DNA of 64,000 nt from NCBI GenBank assembly GCA_942492935.1, contig OW818654.1:930001-994000 (forward strand), read 5' to 3'. Position 1 is the stretch's first letter; each line of letters begins with the position of its first letter. Positions 25,732 to 34,688 of this stretch are shown in pieces. Under the pieces are notes generated by a model, which had not been told where the DNA came from, did not search any database, and saw nothing but the letters and a program-made list of their open reading frames with translations. Source of the DNA: JANJUO01 sp942492935 (GTDB taxonomy: Bacteria > Bacteroidota > Ignavibacteria > Kapaibacteriales > UBA2268). The position numbers and the translations under genes were made by a program.

Positions 25732-26919
25732 TTATAATAATTCCGCTAAAATGTTATCTAATTGATTAAATACTGCATTCCAAGAATGAGTTTCTTCCAT
25801 CAATTTACGTGCATTATAAGAAATCTTTTGGGAAAGCTCTAAATCGGACAAATATGTTATTGTATGCTGAGCTAATTCTTGTGAAGTTTCGCCTAATAAT
25901 GCCTCAATACCATGTTTAGCATGTATGCCTTGATTGCCTGTAGTAGTAGTAACCACAGGTGAACCACAAGCCATCGCTTCAAGTAATTTATTCTGAATCC
26001 CTGAGCCACCAAGATGAGGGTGCAGAAATACCCTTGCTTTTTGCAGATATGGGGCTAACTCCGGCACATTAGGATATACTTTAACAAATTTGTTTTGTAA
26101 AGCTAAGATTGAAGATGAAGGTTTAGCTCCAACAATTTCAAACATAATATTAGGAAATTTTGCTCTTACTATTGGAAGAATTTCATTGATTATACGCATA
26201 ATCATCATTTGATTAGCCCATAAATCTAACTTCCCTGTAAATACAATAGATTTTCGTTTATCAAAGTCTGGATTGAAGCTATATTTTGTTAAATCTGTTC
26301 CGTTTGTTAGTAGTTTATAATTTGCATTAGAATTTCTTTCTTGCATTGCTACTATATCTTCTTGAGAAACAAGTGAAATAGCATCAAAATAATTAATAAT
26401 TTTGGGCTCGTAATTTTTCAATTTCCAATAATCCCAAAATCTAACTGCTTTTTGCAACGAACTTGTACTATCTTTAAAAGAACGATATTGGTATAAAGTA
26501 CGACAATCTTCGGATATTAGCAATTTTTTTATATCCTTATTTTTCAGATATTCAGCAGTTCTCATAAAAAATGAAATACCCAAGTCGAAATCTCTTTCAC
26601 TCAATAATTTATCAACCACATTTCTGAAGTCTTTTCTTAGGTAGAATGAAATCTCAAGTGGATATTGTTGAAATAGTCTTAAACCGCTTCCTAATACAGC
26701 TAAAGTTGGATTTTGTACTACTGGAAATACCTCTACACCAAGTTTTTCAATTTCTTTTATATAACTTTTTTGTGGTGCTTGCGAATATGAAAACGAAACG
26801 AGAGTTACATCGTATTTCTCAGCTAAATGAGATAATAGATGATATGGCTTTAGTCTATCTCCCCCAATCACAGGATAGGGGAATCTTGGTGTTAAAAATA
26901 ATATTTTTCTTTTACTCAA
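25732..26919 (-). CDS. Glycosyltransferase family 4-like protein
   Basis: The 395-residue protein has the GT-B layout: an N-terminal 'FLTPRFPYPVIGGDRLKPYHLLSHLAEKYDVTLVSF', a central link with 'FTGKLDLWANQMM', and a C-terminal nucleotide-binding part with 'PYLQKARVFLHPHLGGSGIQNKLLEAMACGSPVVTTTTGNQGI' (the E-x7-E retaining motif). It resembles transferases of exopolysaccharide clusters. Donor and acceptor cannot be read from sequence. Confidence 0.88.
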   Translation of the reverse strand: MSKRKILFLTPRFPYPVIGGDRLKPYHLLSHLAEKYDVTLVSFSYSQAPQKSYIKEIEKLGVEVFPVVQNPTLAVLGSGLRLFQQYPLEISFYLRKDFRNVVDKLLSERDFDLGISFFMRTAEYLKNKDIKKLLISEDCRTLYQYRSFKDSTSSLQKAVRFWDYWKLKNYEPKIINYFDAISLVSQEDIVAMQERNSNANYKLLTNGTDLTKYSFNPDFDKRKSIVFTGKLDLWANQMMIMRIINEILPIVRAKFPNIMFEIVGAKPSSSILALQNKFVKVYPNVPELAPYLQKARVFLHPHLGGSGIQNKLLEAMACGSPVVTTTTGNQGIHAKHGIEALLGETSQELAQHTITYLSDLELSQKISYNARKLMEETHSWNAVFNQLDNILAELL

Positions 26920-27061
26920 CTTATTTCAGCAATTTTTACAAATTCACAAACTACAAATTTAACAAACTATTGGCAATTCCCAAACATCCTAAATGTATGA
27001 TAATGTAAAATTTTCATATATTTGCAAATTAAATAGCTATAATTTACAAATAATCCATTAA

Positions 27062-27898
27062 TTAAGGTTTGGAAAATTCAAGTTCGGATTTTTCTAACAG
27101 AAGTTCTAATTCTTTTGCATAATCTTTATCTTCATTTTCGTTTAATTCTGATTCATAATCACTAATAATTGAATTGATAATATCATCTGAATCTGAATCA
27201 AATTCCAAATTATCATCACTATCATTAAAACCAATTTCTCTATGTAGCTTTGAAACGTTTGCATTTGATTGATAATCAATTGTGTGGGATATTAAATCAG
27301 ATAATTCAGAAGCATTGTATTCATTAATTAAATGAGTTAATCTAATTTTCATATTATTCAATAAATGATTGGTAGATGCAATATGTTGGGCTGTGATATC
27401 TTGAATCTGCAAAACCATCATAATTGAAGTCAAATCATCATACAAAGAATTTAGAATAACTTTTGATTTAATTAAATGTTCATTATAGTTATCGAGTTGA
27501 TTTCTATCAGTATTCAATTTATTAATATAATTTTCAATTTCTGTTTTATAATTAACCGAATCTCCTTCCTTAATTTTATTTAGAAAATCTTGCATTTCAT
27601 TTAAATATTTATTAACATCAAAAGTATTTGAAATTAAAGCTGTTATTTTATCAACTCTATCAAACATAGTTTCAACAACAGCAAGAATATCACTGGTTGC
27701 ATTTTCTGTTACTTCGGTTACGTATGATAATTTTTTTTGGGCGAGAGGAATTTTATTTGTATTCTCATATATTGTGTTGCTCATATTCTCAATAATAGGT
27801 CTTACTTCGTAAAGTATTTGTAAAATATCATCATAAATATCAGTATTTTCATAATTTTTAATTTTTTCAATTAATTCATCAATTTTACTATTTATCAT
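27062..27898 (-). CDS. cheZ: CheZ-like chemotaxis phosphatase
   Basis: The 278-residue, mostly helical protein contains the CheZ active-site helix: 'MVLQIQDITAQHI' has Asp167 and Gln171 where E. coli CheZ has Asp143 and Gln147. An upstream segment 'KKLSYVTEVTENATSDILAVVE' also matches the CheZ 'LDYV..MTE.AA' helix. CheZ removes phosphate from CheY. The C-terminus is acidic and shows no obvious CheY-binding peptide. It lies 2 kb before the flagellar genes, on the other strand, supporting a motility role. Confidence 0.8.
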   Translation of the reverse strand: MINSKIDELIEKIKNYENTDIYDDILQILYEVRPIIENMSNTIYENTNKIPLAQKKLSYVTEVTENATSDILAVVETMFDRVDKITALISNTFDVNKYLNEMQDFLNKIKEGDSVNYKTEIENYINKLNTDRNQLDNYNEHLIKSKVILNSLYDDLTSIMMVLQIQDITAQHIASTNHLLNNMKIRLTHLINEYNASELSDLISHTIDYQSNANVSKLHREIGFNDSDDNLEFDSDSDDIINSIISDYESELNENEDKDYAKELELLLEKSELEFSKP

Positions 27899-28264
27899 TT
27901 CAGAAGCTCAATTATTGAATAATTTAATCACATTAACTCAATTCTCTCTCAAAATAATAATCGAATTAATATCACAAATATTTTATAAAATTAAAATATA
28001 TATCATTTTCAACCTGATTATTTATGTTCAAAAACTATAAATAAGTTACATTCAAAAATAATAGATATAATTCCTTGAAATTCCCATTGGGATTGAAAGA
28101 ATGTTTCGAGAAATTCCTACTCGAAGGTGCCAACCATTTGGCATAATTAAATTCGGATTTTTTTCTTGGAAAATGAGTTTTGAATTACAAATTATTTGAT
28201 TAATTTTGCATTAGCTTTGTAAGTCGATGTTCTTACATGATTTTAACAAAAAAAGTCAAGGTTT
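27899..28264. other. Divergent intergenic region with an element fragment
   Basis: No coding sequence. At 28069-28110 lies one end of the dispersed 'aattccttgaaattcccattggg' element. The partner half lies on the far side of the next gene, at 29491-29570. Remaining sequence is AT-rich and would hold both divergent promoters. Confidence 0.6.
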
Positions 28265-29407
28265 ATGCTGGGTAATAATAAATTTCTGAATAAATTTGAA
28301 AGAGTAACAAGTTCCGGTTTGTTTATGCCTGAAATTGATGGTCTTAGATTTATAGCAATTATTTTAGTTGTTTTATTTCATTCTCAAAGTGTAATTAATC
28401 TAAACCCAAATTATATACCCTTAATAAAATCAGAACAATTTAAATTGTTGGAAATAATTGTTGGTAATGGTTGGCAAGGAGTAGAATTATTTTTTACCAT
28501 TAGTGGTTTTATTTTGGGCTTACCTTTTGCCAAACACCACATTCAAGAAAAAAATAAAGTAAATTTAAAAACTTATTTTTTAAGAAGAATCACCAGATTA
28601 GAACCTCCCTACATTATTTTAATGATAATATATTTTTTCATGGTTATTCTAATAGATTCAGGTAATGTATGGTTATGGTTTAGACATTTATTAGCTCACT
28701 TAACCTATACCCATAATATACTAATGGGAAATGAACAATATCTTGTTTCAGTAGCTTGGTCGCTTGAAATTGAAGTACAGTTTTATATTTTTGCTCCATT
28801 ACTTGCATTTGTATTTTCGTTGAATAAACTTTTAAGGAGAGTTTTATTAATTTCGATAATAATATTGTTTTCATCATTTCATTTTTATTTGCCAATTGAA
28901 ACATCAACAATTTATTCATTTATTCATTATTTTATGATAGGATTTTTATTGGTTGATTTTTATTTAGAAAATGACAAACTTAAAATCAATAAATTATTTA
29001 CTATCACATTGGGCTTTTTATCTTTATTTGTTATTTTAGTTATTAATTGTCATTCATCTCTATTAAACAGTTTGCTATTTAATTTTTCAATATTTGTATT
29101 TTATCTTTTGGTGTTAAAAACATCATTTTGGAAAAAAATTTTTTCATTTAGACTGATTACAATAATTGGTGGAATGTGCTATACAATATATTTAATTCAT
29201 ACACCAATTCTCTTCTTCTTTCGAAAATTTTCACATCATTTTATAATCTCAAATGAATTTATTGTAAATTTGATTTTAGTGAATATTGTAATTTTGCCGG
29301 TAATATTGATGGTTTCAGCTATTTATTTTTATTATATCGAAAAGCCATGTATGAAAAAGTATTGGTATAGGGATTTTCTTGCATACTTTAGAACATCTTC
29401 GATTTAA
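28265..29407 (+). CDS. Acyltransferase family 3 membrane protein (OafA-like)
   Basis: The 380-residue protein has about ten transmembrane helices and the acyltransferase-3 motifs: 'EIDGLRFIAIILVVLFHSQ' (catalytic His), 'GWQGVELFFTISGFIL', 'FLRRITRLEPPYIIL' and 'VAWSLEIEVQFYIFAPLL'. Such enzymes O-acetylate surface polysaccharides, LPS or peptidoglycan. Element fragments on both sides suggest insertion or rearrangement here. Confidence 0.9.
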   Translation: MLGNNKFLNKFERVTSSGLFMPEIDGLRFIAIILVVLFHSQSVINLNPNYIPLIKSEQFKLLEIIVGNGWQGVELFFTISGFILGLPFAKHHIQEKNKVNLKTYFLRRITRLEPPYIILMIIYFFMVILIDSGNVWLWFRHLLAHLTYTHNILMGNEQYLVSVAWSLEIEVQFYIFAPLLAFVFSLNKLLRRVLLISIIILFSSFHFYLPIETSTIYSFIHYFMIGFLLVDFYLENDKLKINKLFTITLGFLSLFVILVINCHSSLLNSLLFNFSIFVFYLLVLKTSFWKKIFSFRLITIIGGMCYTIYLIHTPILFFFRKFSHHFIISNEFIVNLILVNIVILPVILMVSAIYFYYIEKPCMKKYWYRDFLAYFRTSSI

Positions 29408-29844
29408 AAAAATCAGATTCAATATTTCAATGCAATTGAAGTATAAATGGGAACCAACGTGAAGGTGGCTACCATTTATGAACTACTACTAAATCCAGTT
29501 GGGATTGTTAGACTTACGTGACTAATTCTTGTTACAAAGATGTAATCCCCAACGGGAACTTTAAAGAATAGTATATATTATCTTTGAAAGCAACTTGGCA
29601 TTATATGCATAAAATTAATGCGGTTAATATTATTCACAATGAATAATATTACTCAATTATTTATGTAGAATATTATCCAATTTCATTTATTACTTCTCTT
29701 GCAATTCTATTAATTGCTTTATTATCAATAATTTAAAACAATATTAATTTGATTGAATTATCCTAAAAGTAAAAAATAATCTTTATGGCATAATGCTTGT
29801 GTGTATGATATTGGTTTATTAAATTAAATGAAAGTGGTGAAAAA
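29408..29844. other. Intergenic region before the flagellar operon
   Basis: No gene is supported. 29431-29570 holds a diverged part of the inverted-repeat element ('aaatccagttgggattg', 'gttacaaagatgtaatcccc'). 29600-29844 is AT-rich and should carry the flagellar promoter. I see no sigma-28-like TAAA/GCCGATAA pair nor a convincing -7/-33 pair. Confidence 0.55.
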
Positions 29845-30624
29845 GTGTTAAAAGAACTTTTTACGGCGGCACTCGGAATGCAAAATCAGCAAACACGGCT
29901 TGAAGTGGTGGCAAATAATATGTCAAATGCTTCAACATCTGGCTTTAAAAGAGCTGCCGTATTTGAAAGAAATATGATAGATGCAAGAGCTAATTTCTTC
30001 AATGTCAAAGGTGATGTTGAACAAAATGACCCTCCAGTCGGTTCATATTATGATTTTACAGATGGTGCGTTTCAGCAAACACATAATCCACTTGATATGG
30101 CAATTGAAGGAAAAGGTTTTTTTGTAGTTCAAAATGAACTTGGTCAAGATTACTTGACCCGTTCAGGAAATTTTCGACTCTCCACGGATGGGGAAATCGT
30201 TACCATGGATGGTAAAAAATTGATGGGAGAGAGTGGTGCTATTCAATTAAATGAAGAAATGTTAGCTGAATCGCAAATCACAAAAGATAACTCCCTAACT
30301 AATTTGCGTATTGCAGAAAATGGCGAAGTATTCATAAATGATTACGAAGTAGGCAAGTTAGTGATTGCAGATGTAAAGAATTTCGAATCATTGCAAAGAG
30401 TATCAAATCAAGATTTTCTGGCTACTGAAGATACAGAAATTGGATTTGTAAATAGTGATGAAATCAAAATCAGGCAAGGATGGCTTGAAGATTCAAATGT
30501 AAATATCATTAGTGAAATGATAGAAATGATTGAATTGCAACGTATGTTTGAAGCAGGAAGCAAAGTAATTCAAACTAATGACGGAACTCTTGACAAAGCG
30601 ATTGCTTTAGGTAGATATTATTAG
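29845..30624 (+). CDS. flgF: Flagellar basal-body rod protein FlgF
   Basis: A 259-residue rod/hook-family protein: N-terminal 'RLEVVANNMSNASTSGFKRAAVFE', the central 'FQQTHNPLDMAIEGKGFFVVQNE', and C-terminal 'SNVNIISEMIEMIELQRMFEAGSKVIQTNDGTLDKAI'. This is the distal/proximal rod type (FlgF/FlgG); it is called FlgF because the next gene is the better FlgG match. The start is GTG, with GGTGA seven bases upstream. Confidence 0.85.
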   Translation: MLKELFTAALGMQNQQTRLEVVANNMSNASTSGFKRAAVFERNMIDARANFFNVKGDVEQNDPPVGSYYDFTDGAFQQTHNPLDMAIEGKGFFVVQNELGQDYLTRSGNFRLSTDGEIVTMDGKKLMGESGAIQLNEEMLAESQITKDNSLTNLRIAENGEVFINDYEVGKLVIADVKNFESLQRVSNQDFLATEDTEIGFVNSDEIKIRQGWLEDSNVNIISEMIEMIELQRMFEAGSKVIQTNDGTLDKAIALGRYY

Positions 30625-30639
30625 AGTTATTTGAAATAG

Positions 30640-31040
30640 TATTCTGAACACACCCCCTTGCCCCCTCTTATTAGAGGGGGAAAAGTGGAAAGTCCTCTCG
30701 GTCATTGAGCTTGCGTTGCACTGAGCTTGTCGAAGTGTCGAAATGGGGAATATTAAGGTGGGGTAATAAGAAAACACACCCCATCTTATTAGAGGGGGAA
30801 AAGAAACTAGGTGGGTTTTAAACCCCACCCTGCCCTCCCCAAAGGGAGGGGAAATGCAAGGTTTTCAAGTCCTCCCTTGGGGAGGATTTAGGTGGGGTAA
30901 TAAGGAAACACACCCCATCTTATTAGAGGTGGAAATGAAACAAGGTGGGTTTTAAACCCCACCCTGCCCTCCCCAAAGGGAGGGGAAAGTGTTTTGTTTC
31001 CTCCCCTTGGGGAGGATTTAGGTGGGGTTTCAAAATATTT
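30640..31040. repeat. GC-rich repeat units between flgF and flgG
   Basis: A 470-bp gap inside the operon is filled with a ~134-bp unit repeated almost twice (anchors 'ggtggggtaataag' at 30757 and 30891, and a shorter form at 31021). Each unit contains inverted pairs such as ccctcccc/ggggaggg and aaaccccacc/ggtggggt that can form stable hairpins. A shorter relative lies at 32592-32667 between flgA and flgH. G+C is far above the surrounding genes. Confidence 0.8.
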
Positions 31041-31094
31041 TTTAGTCAAGGATGACTTTAAAAAAAAGATTATAATTAATACAGGGATGTATTT

Positions 31095-31883
31095 ATGGAT
31101 AAAACGCTAAGGACAGCGGCTACCGGCTTAACAGCTCAGCAGAGATATGTGGAAATTATTTCAAATAATCTCTCTAATGTTAATACTACCGGTTTTAAAA
31201 AAGTAAGACCTGAATTTGCTGACTTACTTTACGAAACTTTACGCCCTGCGGGTGCGGTTTCGAGAGTGGGTGTTGAGCCATTGAATGAAGTTCAGATTGG
31301 TTCAGGTGTTGAGCTTGTTGGTACATCAAAACAGTACAAACAGGGTGATATTACGGCAACTGATAATCCTCTTGACCTTGCTATTAATGGTGAGGGTTTT
31401 TTCATTTTACGCAAACCTGATAATACTTTGGGCTATTCTCGTGATGGTACTTTTAAATTGGATAGAAATGGTTTAATTGTTACTTCACAAGGTTATCAGC
31501 TTGAACCGGGTATTAATGTTCCTGATAATGCAAGAGAAGTTATGATTTCAAGAGATGGCGTGGTTAGTGCTATTATGGAAGATGGAATAGGGGAGCAATC
31601 GTTAGGTCAGCTTGAACTTGCAAGATTTGTTAATCCTGCTGGTCTGCGAGCCGTAGGAGATAATCTATTAACAGAAACTCCAGCATCAGGTCCTGCAATA
31701 TTAATGTCTCCAGCTGAAAGTAACACTGGTGAAATTCATCAGTATCATCTTGAAAATTCAAATGTTGATATTGTGGACGAAATGGTGAATATGATTACCG
31801 CACAAAGAGCTTATGAATTAAATTCAAAATCTGTAAGAACTGCAGATGATATTTTAGGTACAGCTGTTAATTTAAAAAGATAA
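31095..31883 (+). CDS. flgG: Flagellar distal rod protein FlgG
   Basis: The 262-residue protein has the complete FlgG set: 'AATGLTAQQRYVEIISNNLSNVNTTGFKKVRPEF', 'TDNPLDLAINGEGFFILRKPDN', and C-terminal 'SNVDIVDEMVNMITAQRAYELNSKSVRTADDIL'. It forms the distal rod that passes through the P and L rings. The length is normal (about 260). The start ATG has a GGGATG-type upstream element and follows the repeat block. Confidence 0.93.
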   Translation: MDKTLRTAATGLTAQQRYVEIISNNLSNVNTTGFKKVRPEFADLLYETLRPAGAVSRVGVEPLNEVQIGSGVELVGTSKQYKQGDITATDNPLDLAINGEGFFILRKPDNTLGYSRDGTFKLDRNGLIVTSQGYQLEPGINVPDNAREVMISRDGVVSAIMEDGIGEQSLGQLELARFVNPAGLRAVGDNLLTETPASGPAILMSPAESNTGEIHQYHLENSNVDIVDEMVNMITAQRAYELNSKSVRTADDILGTAVNLKR

Positions 31884-31886
31884 GAA

Positions 31887-32591
31887 ATGAATAATCTAAA
31901 ATTTTATATTGTAATTATTGGATTAATTTTCGGATTTGAATACTCAGCATATTCACAATCCACTTTTTCATCCGAACGGCTCAATCAGTCAATCATTGAT
32001 TATGTTCAATCAAAAACTAATGAAAATGCTACAATTGAAATTATCACTAAAATAAAAGATTATAAATTTAATCAAAAGAAAGTAAAAGCTAAATTTGAAA
32101 ATCCGAATTTTAAGTCAAATGCAATTTCTTCAATTACAATTTCATTTAACGAAAATGGTATTGAAATAGAAAAATTTGATGTGAAATTCAAAATAAAAGA
32201 GTATGCTAAAGTTTGGACTACAAATAGAACTCTTGGTAGAAATTCTGTTATTCAGGAAGATGATATTATTGAATCATCACAAGATATTGCAGGTATTAAT
32301 AAAGATGATTTATTAAGAAAAGATGAAATAATTGGTTCGAAAGTAAATCGTACTGTTCAAAAAAATAGCATTTTAAAAAGAGAAAATTTAGCTGAAAATA
32401 ATTTAATTAAAAGTGGTGATAAAGTAAATCTTGTTGTTCAATCTGGAGCTGTTACGATTCGTTCAACAGGTTCAGCATTGCAAGATGCATCAGTTGGGCA
32501 AAATTTAAGAGTAAAAAGAGACGGCAAAACAGCACAAGTTTTACAAGGAAAAGTGCTGGAAGATGGTTCTGTTTATATAGGGTTGAAATAA
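31887..32591 (+). CDS. flgA: Flagellar P-ring assembly chaperone FlgA
   Basis: A 234-residue exported protein with a signal peptide (about 1-22). Its C-terminal SAF/FlgA domain is visible in 'TLGRNSVIQEDDIIESSQDIAG', 'IIGSKVNRTVQKNSILKRENL', and 'KSGDKVNLVVQSGAVTIRSTGSALQDASVGQNLRVKR'. FlgA helps FlgI polymerise into the P ring. It lies 3 bp after flgG. The N-terminal third is divergent. Confidence 0.88.
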   Translation: MNNLKFYIVIIGLIFGFEYSAYSQSTFSSERLNQSIIDYVQSKTNENATIEIITKIKDYKFNQKKVKAKFENPNFKSNAISSITISFNENGIEIEKFDVKFKIKEYAKVWTTNRTLGRNSVIQEDDIIESSQDIAGINKDDLLRKDEIIGSKVNRTVQKNSILKRENLAENNLIKSGDKVNLVVQSGAVTIRSTGSALQDASVGQNLRVKRDGKTAQVLQGKVLEDGSVYIGLK

Positions 32592-32667
32592 ACCCCATTC
32601 TGCCCTCCCCAGAGGGAGGGGAAAGGTGTTTAGTTTCCTCCCCTTGGGGATAATTAAGGTGGGGTTA
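32592..32667. repeat. GC-rich hairpin repeat between flgA and flgH
   Basis: A short relative of the flgF-flgG repeat: 'aaccccattctgccctcccc' through 'ggggataattaaggtggggtt'. Its outer ends pair (aacccca/tggggtt), and internal ccctcccc/ggggagg pairs add further stems. It may act as an mRNA stability or processing site within the operon. Confidence 0.7.
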
Positions 32668-32687
32668 ATTATTTATATGAGTGTATT

Positions 32688-33260
32688 ATGAAAAAAATAT
32701 TATTTACATTATTATTTCTGATTTGCATTGTAAATGCAAATTCTCAGTTTATACAGAATAGTTCACGCTCTTTATTTTCTGATGTAAAAGCATTTCAAGC
32801 AGGTGATGCGATAATGGTTTTAATTGTTGAAGATGTTCAAGCAAATAATTCTGCAATAACTGATAATGGAAGAAGTTCCGCTCTAAGTGGTGGCTTTGGT
32901 GTAAGTACTGGAAGTGGCACAGGAACTAATGTTTCAGGTAGCATAAGTACTGGTAATGATTTCAGAGGGCAAGGGCAGACTACAAGAAAGGAATCAATAA
33001 AATCAAAATTAAGTGCCAGAGTAGTTGAAATTGTGGATAATGGAAATTTGAGAATTGAAGGTACACGTACTACAAAAGTAAATGGTGAAACACAGACAAT
33101 CATCATTCGCGGCATAGTAAGACCTGTTGATGTTCGCTCCGATAACTCAGTTTATTCTTATAATGTACTTGATTTATCTCTGTTTATCGAAGGTGATGGT
33201 TCAGTTTCTGAAGTTCAAGAGCCGGGATTGATTACAAAATTTTTAAGATTATTATTCTAA
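32688..33260 (+). CDS. flgH: Flagellar L-ring protein FlgH
   Basis: The 190-residue protein carries the FlgH core: 'SLFSDVKAFQAGDAIMVLIVEDVQANNSA', 'KLSARVVEIVDNGNLRIEGTRTTKVNGE', and 'GIVRPVDVRSDNSVYSYNVLDLSLFIEGDG'. It forms the outer-membrane ring around the rod. Its signal peptide ends 'NANSQ', a signal peptidase I site. The lipobox Cys usual in proteobacterial FlgH is absent: the only Cys, at 12, lies within the hydrophobic core. Confidence 0.9.
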   Translation: MKKILFTLLFLICIVNANSQFIQNSSRSLFSDVKAFQAGDAIMVLIVEDVQANNSAITDNGRSSALSGGFGVSTGSGTGTNVSGSISTGNDFRGQGQTTRKESIKSKLSARVVEIVDNGNLRIEGTRTTKVNGETQTIIIRGIVRPVDVRSDNSVYSYNVLDLSLFIEGDGSVSEVQEPGLITKFLRLLF

Positions 33261-33264
33261 AATT

Positions 33265-34680
33265 ATGAGCAACAGAAATTTACATATTGCAAACAAGATT
33301 TTTTCAAATTCCAATTTGATTACCGATAAAGCTATTTCTACTGCTGAATTTATCAATCAAATTTATGATAGAAACAATATTTCTAAGGAAAGTATTGGAG
33401 AAAAAGTCAGAAAAAATCTGAAGAAAGGTAATGAAGTAACAACAACTACTTCATTAAGTATGATTGATTTGGAAGTTGTAGTTTTTGAAAATCAGAATGA
33501 TTGCAATAATGATTTTAATAATTTGAATAATCTTGAAATAAATTTGAATAATTCAACAAATGCTCTATGGCAACAAATTCTGAAGTTTGTTTCAATTGTG
33601 TCAATTGTACTTTTTCTGATGTTCTCTGAAGCAAATGCTGCACGTATTAAAGATATTGCTACAATTGAAGGTGCTGGTAGTGTTCAGGTAATTGGTTACG
33701 GATTAGTTTCAGGATTAAATAATTCTGGCGATAATCAACAAACATCATTCACTGTTCAATCTGTGTCAAATATGCTGAAAAGATTTGGGCTAACACCTCC
33801 TGTAAGAAATCCAAGAATTAGAAATGTAGCTGCCGTAATGGTAACTGCTACAATTCCTTCTTTTATGAAAAAAGGAACAAAAGTTGATATACAAGTTTCA
33901 TCAATCGGTGATGCAACTTCACTTCAAGGTGGTGTTTTGCTGATGTCTCCAATATCTTTATCTGATGGAACTATTGTTGGATTTGGACAAGGACCTTTAG
34001 CAGTTGGTGGATATGATGCTCAATCATTAGGTTCACGAGTAAGCAAAAATTCTGCAACAACAGCAAGAGTACCCGGTGGTTTAATTTTGGAACAAGATAT
34101 TAGCTCAACATTTATACAAAATCAGATTTTAAGAATTAGTTTAAGAGAACCTGATTTTACTACTTCAATTAGAATTTCAGATGCAATTAATAATGCTCCG
34201 GGCTTGGCTAATACAGCAACTCCAATGGACGCGGGAACTGTTCAAGTTCAATTTCCGGCTGGACAAACTCAGCAACAAATTATGCAATCAATAGCTCAAA
34301 TTGAAGCATTGAATGTAATTAGCGACCCTACTGCAAGAGTTGTAATAAACGAACGTACTGGAACAGTTGTAGTTGGAGCAAATGTACAGTTATTGCCATC
34401 TGTTATTGCTCATAGCGGACTTGAAATAACAATACAGAAGCAGGTTGTTGTACCTCAACCAGCTCCATTTGTGATTCGTCCACCTCAACCTGTCGAAACT
34501 GCTGAAATTGACGCCCAAGAAGAAATTCGCGAAGCAATTCCATTAGTAGTTCAAGGTGCAACAGTTCAAGATATGGCAACCGCACTTAATTTATTAAAAG
34601 TAAATCCAAGAGATTTAATTGCAATTTTTCAAGCTTTGAAAGAAGCCGGAGCTTTGCAAGGTGAATTAATTATTCAATAG
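33265..34680 (+). CDS. flgI: Flagellar P-ring protein FlgI with N-terminal extension
   Basis: Residues from about 126 onward are a normal FlgI: 'ARIKDIATIEGAGSVQVIGYGLVSGLNNSGD', 'NVAAVMVTATIPSFMKKGTKVDIQVSSIGDATSLQGG', and the C-terminal 'ATVQDMATALNLLKVNPRDLIAIFQALKEAGAL'. The hydrophobic signal core is at 105-120, with cleavage at about Ala126. The preceding ~100 residues are polar and Asn-rich, unlike FlgI of other bacteria. Either they are a genuine extension, or translation starts at an internal TTG (codon 94) or ATG (codon 66). The open frame begins 4 bp after flgH. Confidence 0.85.
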   Translation: MSNRNLHIANKIFSNSNLITDKAISTAEFINQIYDRNNISKESIGEKVRKNLKKGNEVTTTTSLSMIDLEVVVFENQNDCNNDFNNLNNLEINLNNSTNALWQQILKFVSIVSIVLFLMFSEANAARIKDIATIEGAGSVQVIGYGLVSGLNNSGDNQQTSFTVQSVSNMLKRFGLTPPVRNPRIRNVAAVMVTATIPSFMKKGTKVDIQVSSIGDATSLQGGVLLMSPISLSDGTIVGFGQGPLAVGGYDAQSLGSRVSKNSATTARVPGGLILEQDISSTFIQNQILRISLREPDFTTSIRISDAINNAPGLANTATPMDAGTVQVQFPAGQTQQQIMQSIAQIEALNVISDPTARVVINERTGTVVVGANVQLLPSVIAHSGLEITIQKQVVVPQPAPFVIRPPQPVETAEIDAQEEIREAIPLVVQGATVQDMATALNLLKVNPRDLIAIFQALKEAGALQGELIIQ

Positions 34681-34688
34681 GTAACTTT

